From: Chloroflexota bacterium
GTDB lineage: Bacteria > Chloroflexota > Dormibacteria > Dormibacterales > Dormibacteraceae
Length of the DNA: 14,568 nucleotides
Assembly: GCA_005879675.1 (NCBI GenBank)
Contig: VBJE01000255.1
Location: forward strand, 1-14,568
Direction of reading: 5' to 3'
Below, piece by piece: positions 4,765 through 11,008 of the stretch (its first letter is position 1; every line of letters begins with the position of its first letter). The position numbers and the translations under genes were made by a program. The notes under the pieces were generated by a model, which saw only the letters and a program-made list of their open reading frames with translations, was not told the DNA's origin and did not search any database.

Positions 4765-6252
4765 ATGCGGTTGGCCGATCTCGCGCTTGGGTCTGGAGCG
4801 GTCCTCGAGGGCGATGGCGACGTCGACATCACCGGCGTCGCTTATGACTCGAGACATGTCGCCCACGGCGACCTCTTTGTCGCCGTGCGGGGCATCCACG
4901 TCGACGGGCACCACTACGTCGGCGACGCGGTCGCGAAGGGCGCGGCGGCCCTGGCGGTCGAGCGCAGCGTCGCGATTCCGGCGGGCATTCCCGTGCTCCG
5001 CATGCCTTCGACCCGCACCGGCCTGGCCGAGCTGTCGGCCGAGTTCTATGGCCGGCCCTCGCGCCGTCTCAAGCTCGCCGGCGTCACCGGCACGGACGGC
5101 AAGACCACGGTGACGCACATGGCCGAGCACGTGCTACAGGCAAGCGGCATCGTCGCCGGGGCGATGAGCACGGTGGCATTCAAGGTCAGCGGCCGCGAGG
5201 TGGACAACGTCACGGGACAGACGACGACCGAGGCGCCGGAGGTGCAGGCGTGGCTGGCGCGGATGGTCGAGGGCGGCGCCGAATGCGCGGTGATAGAGAC
5301 GACCTCGCACGCACTGGTGCAGGAGCGCGTGCGCGCGTGCGAGTTCGACGTGGCCGCGTTCACCAACGTCGGCCACGACCATCTCGATTACCACTCGACA
5401 TGGGAGGAGTACGTCGAGGCGAAGGCGCGGCTCATCGACATCACCGCGGCGGCGGCCGACAAGGGCGTCGAGAAGACGGCGGTGCTGAATCGCGACGACG
5501 CCAGCTACGACCGCCTCGCTCGCCGCTCCATCTCGCGGCGCTGGACGTACGGCATGACGACCGCCTCCGACCTCCACCCGCTCGAGCTCGCGATCACGGG
5601 CAGCGGATCGCGTTTCCGCATGCAGACGCCGCTGGGCGAGACCGAGGTCGCGCTCCGCGTCCCCGCTCGGTTCAACATCTACAACGCGCTGTGCGCGGCG
5701 GGCGTCTGCCTCGCGCTCGGCGTCCAGGTCGAGGACATCGGGCGTGGCCTCGCCGGGTTCGAAGGCGTTCGCGGGAGGCTCGAGCCGGTCGACCTGGGCC
5801 AGGATTTTCGCGTGTACATCGACTTCGCCCACGCCGCCGGGTCCCTGGCCAGCGCGCTGGCCGAGCTGCGGCCGTTCACGCGTGGCCGCCTGATCGTCGT
5901 CTTCGGCTCCACCGCGCGTTCCGACCACGACCGGCCGGGAATGGGGCGCGCCGCGGCCGAGTTCTCGGACTTCTTCATCATCACGACCGACGATCCGCTG
6001 TCCGAAGACCCGGTCGAGATCGCTCGCGACGTTCAGGCCGGCGCGATGGGCAAGGCGCCCGGCCGCGACTACGAGGTCGTGATCGACCGGCGGGCCGCGA
6101 TCCGGCGGGCGATCGAGCTCGCCGGCCCTGGGGACACCGTCCTCCTCGCCGGCAAGGGACACGAGCGCTCGATGCGCACCGCGCGCGGCTCAGAGCCATG
6201 GGACGAGCGGGCCGAGGCAGAGGCGGCGATCAAGGAGCGGCTGGCCGTCTGA
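4765..6252 (+). CDS. murE: MurE-like UDP-MurNAc-tripeptide ligase, non-DNPR specificity loop
   Basis: A 495-residue cytoplasmic Mur ligase that would add the third amino acid to UDP-MurNAc-L-Ala-D-Glu. The N-terminal domain has VAYDSRHVAHGDLFVAVRG. The ATP loop is GTDGKTT (109-115, K113) in place of the usual GTNGKTT. The central domain has IETTSHAL (177-184), TNVGHDHLDYH, and EAKARL with the Lys that is usually carbamylated (K220). The C-terminal domain has GRLEPVD, DFAHAAGSL, FGSTARSDHDRP and GKGHE (463-467). The specificity loop reads DDPLSEDP (D409-P416). meso-DAP enzymes have DNPR there, and the Arg is Leu412 here, so L-Lys, L-Orn or another residue is possible (inference). The ATG choice is supported by homology; the frame upstream is antisense to folP. 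Its stop abuts the thiS stop with no gap. Confidence 0.88.
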   Translation: MRLADLALGSGAVLEGDGDVDITGVAYDSRHVAHGDLFVAVRGIHVDGHHYVGDAVAKGAAALAVERSVAIPAGIPVLRMPSTRTGLAELSAEFYGRPSRRLKLAGVTGTDGKTTVTHMAEHVLQASGIVAGAMSTVAFKVSGREVDNVTGQTTTEAPEVQAWLARMVEGGAECAVIETTSHALVQERVRACEFDVAAFTNVGHDHLDYHSTWEEYVEAKARLIDITAAAADKGVEKTAVLNRDDASYDRLARRSISRRWTYGMTTASDLHPLELAITGSGSRFRMQTPLGETEVALRVPARFNIYNALCAAGVCLALGVQVEDIGRGLAGFEGVRGRLEPVDLGQDFRVYIDFAHAAGSLASALAELRPFTRGRLIVVFGSTARSDHDRPGMGRAAAEFSDFFIITTDDPLSEDPVEIARDVQAGAMGKAPGRDYEVVIDRRAAIRRAIELAGPGDTVLLAGKGHERSMRTARGSEPWDERAEAEAAIKERLAV

Positions 6253-6465
6253 CTACGGCCTGTGGCCGCCGCCGACCATGCGCACGATCTCGACCTGGTC
6301 GCCGTCCCCGAGCACGACCGCGTCGAACGCGCCGCGCTCGATGATCTCGCCGTTGTGCTCGACCGCGACCGCGCGCGGATCAACGCCCAGCTGTCGGAGG
6401 TAGACGAGCAGGGGCGTCGGCTCGCCAAGCTCGACCTTCTTCCCGTTGACCTGCAGCGAGATCAC
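6253..6465 (-). CDS. thiS: Sulfur carrier protein ThiS
   Basis: A 70-residue ubiquitin-fold protein that, as a C-terminal thiocarboxylate, hands sulfur to ThiG for the thiamin thiazole. Visible features are the N-terminal LQVNGKKVEL strand, AVAVEHNGEIIERGAF in the middle, and DGDQVEIVRMVGGG at the end. The canonical protein ends in Gly-Gly; here three more residues (HRP) follow the glycines, so trimming or a non-canonical activation step may be needed. The GTG start overlaps the thiE stop (GTGA on the minus strand, 6462-6465). The stop abuts the convergent murE stop. No ThiF adenylyltransferase is in the window. Confidence 0.88.
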   Translation of the reverse strand: MISLQVNGKKVELGEPTPLLVYLRQLGVDPRAVAVEHNGEIIERGAFDAVVLGDGDQVEIVRMVGGGHRP

Positions 6466-6968
6466 CGGAACATGCCGATCGCGGCGTAGCCCGCGGCCCC
6501 GGCCGCATGGACGCCCTCGACACGGTCCGCCGTCACCCCGCCGATGGCGAGCACGGGGATGCGCAGGGCAGCGGCGACGCTGGACAGCGTCTCTACGCCG
6601 GCCGGCTCGACGTCCGGGTGGCTGGCGCTGCGCCAGACGGGTCCGAAGATGACGAAGTCGGCGCCCTCGACTTCCGCGCGTCGCGCCATTTCCACCGAGT
6701 GGACCGAGCGGCCGACCAGGCCATGTCGGATGAGGCCGCGGGCGAACTCGATGCCGATGTCGCGCTCGGGCAGGTTCACGCCGGCGGCGCCGGAGACGAG
6801 GGCGATATCGCATCGGGAGCTGATCAGCACCGGAAGGGGCGACGACTGGACAAGGCGCAGGGCCTCGCGCTCCAGCTCGCGGGCGGTGAGGTCCGGCGCC
6901 CGCAGCTGCAGGATCGTCGCCATGGGCGCCGCGCCCAGGCCCGCCTCGGCGCTCGACACGATCGCCAT
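6462..6968 (-). CDS. ThiE/TenI family protein (thiamine phosphate synthase or thiazole tautomerase)
   Basis: A 168-residue TIM-barrel protein of the ThiE/TenI superfamily. Visible are ILQLRAPDLTARELE (the QLR segment), PVLISSRCDIALVSGAAGVNLPE, GRSVHSVEMARRAEVEGADFVIFGPVW, and VLAIGGVTADRVEGVHAAGAAGYAAIG. It is shorter than typical ThiE (about 210 residues). The segment usually written QLREK reads QLRAPD, and the usual FPTxTK pyrophosphate loop reads WRSASHPD. This leaves it open whether it is a true thiamine phosphate synthase or a TenI-like thiazole tautomerase, which would fit its place between thiG and thiS. ATG 6968 is 14 bases after the thiG stop; in-frame upstream residues (QLRLPAA) could extend it only from a non-ATG codon. 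Confidence 0.82.
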   Translation of the reverse strand: MAIVSSAEAGLGAAPMATILQLRAPDLTARELEREALRLVQSSPLPVLISSRCDIALVSGAAGVNLPERDIGIEFARGLIRHGLVGRSVHSVEMARRAEVEGADFVIFGPVWRSASHPDVEPAGVETLSSVAAALRIPVLAIGGVTADRVEGVHAAGAAGYAAIGMFR

Positions 6969-6982
6969 CGCCGCCGGCAGCC

Positions 6983-7777
6983 TTAGTTGGGCCGCGAGAC
7001 GCCCTCCGTAGGCGAGCTCGGGCTTGCGTCCTGCCGCCGGGGGATGCGTCCGGCGAGGTATGCCTTGCGCCCGGCATCGACGCCCTCTTTGATCGCCTCC
7101 GCCATCAGCGCCGGGTCCTTCGCCAGCGCGACGGCGCTGTTGACGAGGACGGCGTCGGCGCCAACCTCCATCGCAAGCGCAGCGTCGGAGGGAACGCCGA
7201 TGCCCGCGTCGACGACCACCGGCACCCGCGCCTCCTCGACGATGACGCGGATCTGCTCCAGAGTCTGGAGACCCTGGCCGGAGCCGATCGGCGATCCGAG
7301 CGGCATCACGGTCACGGTCCCGATCTCCTCCAGCTTGCGAGCGAGCACGGGGTCGGCGTTGATGTAGGGCAGCACCTTAAAGCCTTCGCCGACCAGGACG
7401 CGCGCGGCCTTCAGCGTCTCCTCCGGGTCCGGGAACAGGTAGCGAGGGTCGGGGATGACCTCCAGCTTCACCCAGTCGGAAAGGCCCATCGAGCGCGCGA
7501 GGCGCGCGATCCGGATCGCCTCCTCGGCCGTGCGGCAGCCCGCCGTGTTCGGCAGGATGCGATAGCGATTCCAGTCGATGACGTCGAGGATCGTTTTCTT
7601 CTTGGGGTCGTCAAGGTCGAGGCGGCGGAGCGCCACGGTGACCAGCTCGCATCCCGATGCCTCCAGGGCGGCGAGCATGGCCTCGTCGGTCGTGTACTTG
7701 CCCGTGCCGAGGAACAGCCGCGAGCGCATCGTGACGCCGGCGACGACCAGGGGATCCGCGTGCGCGAGCGTCTGCAC
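6983..7777 (-). CDS. thiG: Thiazole synthase ThiG
   Basis: Makes the thiazole phosphate of thiamin from 1-deoxy-D-xylulose 5-phosphate, an iminoglycine source and ThiS thiocarboxylate. Hallmarks are RLFLGTGKYTTDEAM (residues 20-34), the PNTAGCRTAEEAIR signature (76-89), the Schiff-base Lys104 in WVKLEVIPD, GFKVLPYINADP, MPLGSPIGSGQG, and VVVDAGIGVPSDAA. Its 264 residues are normal for the family, with a short polar tail. GTG 7777 lies seven bases after the Nudix stop; AGGAG lies 13 bases upstream, so initiation is probably coupled to the upstream gene. The ThiO, ThiH or ThiF partner is not in the window. Confidence 0.95.
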   Translation of the reverse strand: MQTLAHADPLVVAGVTMRSRLFLGTGKYTTDEAMLAALEASGCELVTVALRRLDLDDPKKKTILDVIDWNRYRILPNTAGCRTAEEAIRIARLARSMGLSDWVKLEVIPDPRYLFPDPEETLKAARVLVGEGFKVLPYINADPVLARKLEEIGTVTVMPLGSPIGSGQGLQTLEQIRVIVEEARVPVVVDAGIGVPSDAALAMEVGADAVLVNSAVALAKDPALMAEAIKEGVDAGRKAYLAGRIPRRQDASPSSPTEGVSRPN

Positions 7778-7784
7778 GGAGCTG

Positions 7785-8207
7785 CTACAGCTCCTGCTGC
7801 AGAAGCAGCGTCCTGTCGCGGGGATACGTCAAACGCTTCACCGCGTCCCCGACCCCAAGCCAGAGCAGTCTGTCGACCTCGATCCCCGGCTTGAACCGGC
7901 CGCCACGCGCCTCCATCACCCAGTAGCACGCGACCTTGTCCCGACCGCGCCGGTCCACGTACGCGGTGCAGCCCAGCGGGCGGACCAGCTCGCAGCGCAG
8001 CCCGGTCTCCTCGCGCACCTCGCGCAGCGCGCAGTCCTCGGGCGACTCGTCAGGCTCGATCTTGCCCTTGGGCAATGTCCAGTCGTCGTAGGCGGGGCGG
8101 TGGATGACCGCGATCTCGGTGTCGCCCGAACGCGACCTGCGAAGTACGACTCCCCCTGCGGCCCTGATCACATCCACATCCGCGACATCAAGGATCTTTG
8201 TTGCCAC
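7785..8207 (-). CDS. Nudix hydrolase (MutT-like)
   Basis: A 140-residue Nudix protein that would hydrolyse a nucleoside diphosphate linked to another moiety. The full Nudix box GX5EX7REVREETGL spans residues 48-70 (G48, E54, R62, E66, E67). The lead-in RPAYDDWTLPKGK resembles actinobacterial MutT1-type and diadenosine polyphosphate hydrolases. The substrate cannot be told from sequence. GTG 8207 is fixed by AGGAG (8213-8217) five bases upstream. It sits between pit and thiG on one strand. A damaged-nucleotide or thiamin-precursor clean-up role is possible but unproven. A 28-bp palindrome abuts its Shine-Dalgarno. Confidence 0.92.
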   Translation of the reverse strand: MATKILDVADVDVIRAAGGVVLRRSRSGDTEIAVIHRPAYDDWTLPKGKIEPDESPEDCALREVREETGLRCELVRPLGCTAYVDRRGRDKVACYWVMEARGGRFKPGIEVDRLLWLGVGDAVKRLTYPRDRTLLLQQEL

Positions 8208-8212
8208 CGTTG

Positions 8213-8217
8213 CTCCT
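8213..8217 (-). promoter_or_regulatory. Shine-Dalgarno for the Nudix gene, abutting a palindrome
   Basis: AGGAG on the minus strand lies five bases before GTG 8207. Its upstream edge touches the end of the 8218-8245 palindrome, so folding or protein binding there could affect ribosome access. Confidence 0.65.
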
Positions 8218-8245
8218 TCGTCAGCTAAAACGTTTGCGCTGACGA
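8218..8245. repeat. 28-bp near-perfect palindrome between pit and the Nudix gene
   Basis: The arms TCGTCAGC (8218-8225) and GCTGACGA (8238-8245) are perfect inverted repeats, and the centre AAACGTTT (8228-8235) is itself a palindrome on the same axis. Only two base pairs mismatch (8226-8227 with 8236-8237). In minus-strand RNA it would form an 8-bp stem, but no U-run follows, so an operator or translational hairpin is more likely than a terminator. Confidence 0.75.
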
Positions 8246-8249
8246 GAGT

Positions 8250-9269
8250 TTAACCGCGAAGCCCCGCGGTGTTGAAGATGGCAAACGAGATCCAGGCGAT
8301 CAGCGCCGAGGCGGGAATGGTGACGATCCAGGCCAGCACGATGTTGGCGCCAACGCCCCAGCGCACGGCTGAAAGCTTGCGGCTCGCGCCCACCCCCATC
8401 ACCGATCCCGTGATCACATGCGTCGTGCTCACGGGAAGGCCGATCAACGTCGCGCCCTGAATCACGGTCGCACCCATCAGCTGGGCCGACATCCCGGTTG
8501 CGGGTTCGAGCTTGAGGATGCTCCAGCCGAGCGTCCGGATGATCCGCCATCCGCCGGCGTAGGTGCCGAATCCGATGGCGGCGGCGGAGAGCACGACGAC
8601 CCAGAGCGGAACTTCGAACTTGGGCAGTTCTCCGGACGCCACCAGCGCCAGCGTGATCGCGGCCATCGTCTTCTGCGCGTCATTCGCGCCGTGCGAGTAG
8701 GAAAGGAAAGCCGAGGTCAGCACCTGCAGGCTTCTCATCGTGCGATTCACCGGTACGGGCCGAAGCCGCAGGCGATAGATGACGAACAGCAGGACGGTGG
8801 CGAAGATTCCCGCCGCGATGAAGCCGAGGGGCGGCGAGACCACCAGGCTCGCCACCTGCTTGCCCAACGCCGGCCATTTGACTCCGTCCAGGCCGTGCGC
8901 GGACGCGATGCCGGCGCCGCACAGGCCGCCGATCAGGGCATGCGTCGAGCTGCTCGGCAGGCCTCGATACCAGGTGATGAGGTTCCACGTGATCGCGCCG
9001 ATGAGGGCCGAGAGCACGACCACCAGGCCGGGCTTGATGGCAAGGGTGCCGGCGATGGTGTTGGAAACCTTGGCCTGGAAGAACGCGACGGTGACCACCG
9101 CCCCGAGGAGGTTGAAGACCGCCGCGAGCCCAACTGCGACATGTGGGGACAGAGCTCGCGTCGAGATCGACGTCGCGATGGCGTTGGCGGTGTCGTGGAA
9201 GCCGTTGGTGAAGTCGAAGGCGACGGCGACCGCGATCGTCACCCAGAGGAGGATCGCGGTCTCAGGCAT
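8250..9269 (-). CDS. pit: Inorganic phosphate transporter, PiT family
   Basis: A 339-residue membrane carrier that imports (metal-)phosphate with cations; such carriers also admit arsenate. The two inverted PiT signature repeats are visible: GFHDTANAIATSISTRALSP near residue 23 with SSSTHALIGGL near 105, and SHGANDAQKTM near 200 with LPVSTTHVITGSVMGVG near 285. About ten hydrophobic segments span the protein. Length is normal for the short bacterial PiT type. ATG 9269 lies within the 3' end of the DUF47 gene (8-bp overlap), the usual DUF47-pit pairing. The stop is 42 bp before the Nudix start, with the palindrome in that gap. Confidence 0.95.
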   Translation of the reverse strand: MPETAILLWVTIAVAVAFDFTNGFHDTANAIATSISTRALSPHVAVGLAAVFNLLGAVVTVAFFQAKVSNTIAGTLAIKPGLVVVLSALIGAITWNLITWYRGLPSSSTHALIGGLCGAGIASAHGLDGVKWPALGKQVASLVVSPPLGFIAAGIFATVLLFVIYRLRLRPVPVNRTMRSLQVLTSAFLSYSHGANDAQKTMAAITLALVASGELPKFEVPLWVVVLSAAAIGFGTYAGGWRIIRTLGWSILKLEPATGMSAQLMGATVIQGATLIGLPVSTTHVITGSVMGVGASRKLSAVRWGVGANIVLAWIVTIPASALIAWISFAIFNTAGLRG

Positions 9270-9870
9270 TCTTGATCGCGATCGTCTCCATCACGTTCGC
9301 GGCGTGCTCGCAGGCGTCCATGGTCGCTTCGAGCAGGTCGTAGATGTCTTTCCACTTCACGAGCTCGGAAGCATCCTTGACGCCTGAAAAGAGGTCGCCG
9401 ATCGCGACCCGGACCATGCGATCGCTCTCGTTCTCGAGCCTGTGAATCTCGGCGCGATGCGGCTGGAGCTCGGCGAACCCTTCGAGGTTCTTGAGCGCGG
9501 CCGCGATCTCGACCCCAGCTTTAGCCAGGGACTCGCCCATCTCCTTCGCCGGATCGGTGATCGACTGGACGCGGTAGAGGTCGACCTTGTCCGCGGTCTC
9601 CTCCGCCAGGTCGACGATATCGTCGAGGCTCGACGCGAGGAGGAGGATGTCCTCCGGCTCGAGCGGTGTCGCAAACGTGTTGTTGACGAGGTTGTGGATC
9701 TCATGCGTCGCGTCGTCGCAGTCGTGCTCGAGATCGCGCAGGCGGGCATGGCGGCTCCGACCCTCGAGCAGCGACCTGCTGAGCTCGCTCAGCGTTTCGC
9801 TGACGATCGCGCCCTGCTTGTCGAAGAGCTCGAAAAAGCGGCGCCCGCGGGTTATGGGCGTGAGTCGCAT
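9262..9870 (-). CDS. DUF47 (PhoU-like) Pit accessory protein, copy 1
   Basis: A 202-residue, all-helical cytoplasmic protein of the DUF47/PhoU-like family, which commonly accompanies PiT transporters and is thought to control phosphate uptake. Visible are FFELFDKQGAIVSETL, LRDLEHDCDDATHEI, the EPEDILLLASSLDDIVDLAEE helix, IHRLENESDRM, and a C-terminal VKWKDIYDLLEATMDACE. The acidic E/DxxxD motifs match PhoU-type metal clusters. ATG 9870 is preferred over GTG 9876, because GGAGG (9876-9880) is five bases before the ATG and because the paralogue also begins with MRL. It overlaps pit by 8 bp and is divergent from arsC. A second copy lies at 10331-10942. Confidence 0.93.
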   Translation of the reverse strand: MRLTPITRGRRFFELFDKQGAIVSETLSELSRSLLEGRSRHARLRDLEHDCDDATHEIHNLVNNTFATPLEPEDILLLASSLDDIVDLAEETADKVDLYRVQSITDPAKEMGESLAKAGVEIAAALKNLEGFAELQPHRAEIHRLENESDRMVRVAIGDLFSGVKDASELVKWKDIYDLLEATMDACEHAANVMETIAIKNA

Positions 9871-9875
9871 CGCCA

Positions 9876-9880
9876 CCTCC
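9876..9880 (-). promoter_or_regulatory. Shine-Dalgarno deciding the DUF47 copy 1 start
   Basis: GGAGG on the minus strand is five bases before ATG 9870. The alternative GTG at 9876 would use a base of this site, so the ATG is chosen. Confidence 0.7.
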
Positions 9881-9909
9881 GGGCAAAAGCTGTCACTTCA
9901 GCACGATGC

Positions 9910-9915
9910 TAACGT
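9910..9915 (+). promoter_or_regulatory. Possible leaderless -10 element for the arsC-like gene
   Basis: TAACGT is followed by six bases and then ATG 9922. There is no Shine-Dalgarno before this ATG. The spacing matches the folP and murE candidates. Confidence 0.35.
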
Positions 9916-9921
9916 CGAGCC

Positions 9922-10344
9922 ATGGGCGACCATGCCGCGCCTCGGGTGCTCTTCGTGTGCGTGCAGAACGCTGGCCGCAGCCAGATGGCGGCCGCCCTCT
10001 TCAATCTCCATGCCGCCGGCCGGGCCGTCGCCGATTCCGCCGGCACGCGCCCGGCGGAGCGCGTCCATCCCGAAGTCTTGGCCGTCATGCGCGAGGTCGG
10101 GATCGACCTCGAATCAGTCACGCCGAGGCTGATGACGCCCGAGCTCGCCGCAGGTGCGAGCCGCGTGGTCACGATGGGGTGCGGCGACGAATGCCCTGTC
10201 GTGAGCGCGCCGGTCGTGGACTGGGGGCTGCCCGACCCCACCGGCCTGGCCCTGCCCGCGGTGAGGGCGATTCGAGATGAGATCGACGCCAGGGTTCGCG
10301 GGCTGCTGACAGATCTTGTGGAGCCGAAGATCAAGCGTTCTTGA
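9922..10344 (+). CDS. arsC: Arsenate reductase ArsC-like (low-molecular-weight phosphatase fold)
   Basis: A 140-residue cytoplasmic protein of the LMW phosphotyrosine phosphatase/ArsC family. The CX5R loop is CVQNAGRS (C13-R19), with SAGTRPAERVHPEVLAVMREVGIDL following, then TMGCGDECPVV (C87, C91) and the DWGLPDPTGL loop with the general-acid D105. The GCGDECP segment and DPTG loop are typical of ArsC and arsenate-mycothiol transferase and favour arsenate over phosphotyrosine. The reductant (thioredoxin or mycothiol) cannot be decided. It sits between two DUF47 genes next to pit, on the opposite strand, which fits clearing arsenate that enters through Pit. Its last 14 bases overlap the end of DUF47 copy 2. 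No ArsR repressor or ArsB/Acr3 pump is in the window. Confidence 0.85.
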   Translation: MGDHAAPRVLFVCVQNAGRSQMAAALFNLHAAGRAVADSAGTRPAERVHPEVLAVMREVGIDLESVTPRLMTPELAAGASRVVTMGCGDECPVVSAPVVDWGLPDPTGLALPAVRAIRDEIDARVRGLLTDLVEPKIKRS

Positions 10345-10942
10345 CGGCGATCGTCTCGATGAGCTCGGCCACCGACTCGCAGTGGTCGATCGTCGACTCG
10401 AGCAGGTCATACAGGTCCTTCCATTTGACCAGGTCGACGGGAGCGCTAAGGTTGCCGTTGAAGAGATTGCGCAATGCATCTCGCGTGATCCTGTCGCCTT
10501 CGTTCTCGATGCGGTGGATCTCGGTCAGCACCGGACCAAGCGCATTCGAGTCCTCCAGGTTCTTGATCGCTTTCTCGATCTGTGCACCGGCCGAGGCGAG
10601 GCACTCGCCCAGCTGCTTCGCGGACTCTGGGATCGGCGCGGCCTTGTAGAGGTCGATCTTGTCCGAGACCTCCTCCGCCAGGTCGACGATGTTGTCGAGG
10701 GAATGGGCGAGGAGCAGGATGTCCTCCGGCTCCATCGGCGTCGTGAAGGTGCGGTTGGTCAGGTTGTAGATCTCGTGCGCCACGTCGTCGCACTCGTGCT
10801 CCAGGTCGCGGAGGCGCGCATGAGCGCTCCCGCCCTCTCGCAACGAGCGGCTCAGCTCGCCCAAAGTCTCGTTTACGAGCGCGCCCTGCTTCTCGAACAG
10901 CTCGTAGAAGCGGGCCTCGCGCGGCACCAGGCTAAGCCTCAA
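10331..10942 (-). CDS. DUF47 (PhoU-like) protein, copy 2
   Basis: A 203-residue paralogue of the protein at 9262-9870, similar along its whole length: FYELFEKQGALVNETLGELSRSL, LRDLEHECDDVAHEIYNL, EPEDILLLAHSLDNIVDLAEE, IHRIENEGDR, and VKWKDLYDLLESTIDHCES. Both proteins end in VKNA or IKNA. It has no pit gene of its own; its stop faces arsC with a 14-bp convergent overlap. The start is TTG 10942, chosen because MRL aligns with copy 1; GTG at 10927 with GAGG nine bases upstream is an alternative. It probably modulates the same Pit or another phosphate system. Confidence 0.92.
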   Translation of the reverse strand: MRLSLVPREARFYELFEKQGALVNETLGELSRSLREGGSAHARLRDLEHECDDVAHEIYNLTNRTFTTPMEPEDILLLAHSLDNIVDLAEEVSDKIDLYKAAPIPESAKQLGECLASAGAQIEKAIKNLEDSNALGPVLTEIHRIENEGDRITRDALRNLFNGNLSAPVDLVKWKDLYDLLESTIDHCESVAELIETIAVKNA

Positions 10943-10977
10943 CCCTCACCCGCGATAAAGGGTAGAGCACCGCGACT

Positions 10978-10999
10978 CAGGCCAGCATCCGCTGGCTTG
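10978..10999. repeat. Hairpin between rsmG and DUF47 copy 2
   Basis: GCCAGC-ATCC-GCTGGC (10981-10996) is a perfect 6-bp stem with a four-base loop. It can extend by three pairs, one of them G-U, to 10978-10999. No U-run follows on either strand, so it is not a standard intrinsic terminator. It may stabilise the rsmG 3' end or sit in the DUF47 leader. The rest of the 66-bp gap shows nothing else firm. Confidence 0.5.
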
Positions 11000-11008
11000 C
11001 CGACGGCC

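Noticed and set aside
4744..5130. N-terminal extension of the folP frame
   Set aside because: It is antisense to murE; DHPS homology begins near GTG 4743, which gives a normal length.
5134..6162. 342-codon minus-strand frame under murE
   Set aside because: Antisense shadow typical of GC-rich genes; no motifs or ribosome site.
7778..8249. TPP riboswitch upstream of the thiamin genes
   Set aside because: thiG follows the Nudix gene by seven bases, and the pit-Nudix gap (42 bp) is too short and lacks THI-box sequence such as CUGAGA.
10978..10999. Intrinsic terminator after rsmG
   Set aside because: A stem is present but no U-run follows on either strand; kept only as a hairpin.
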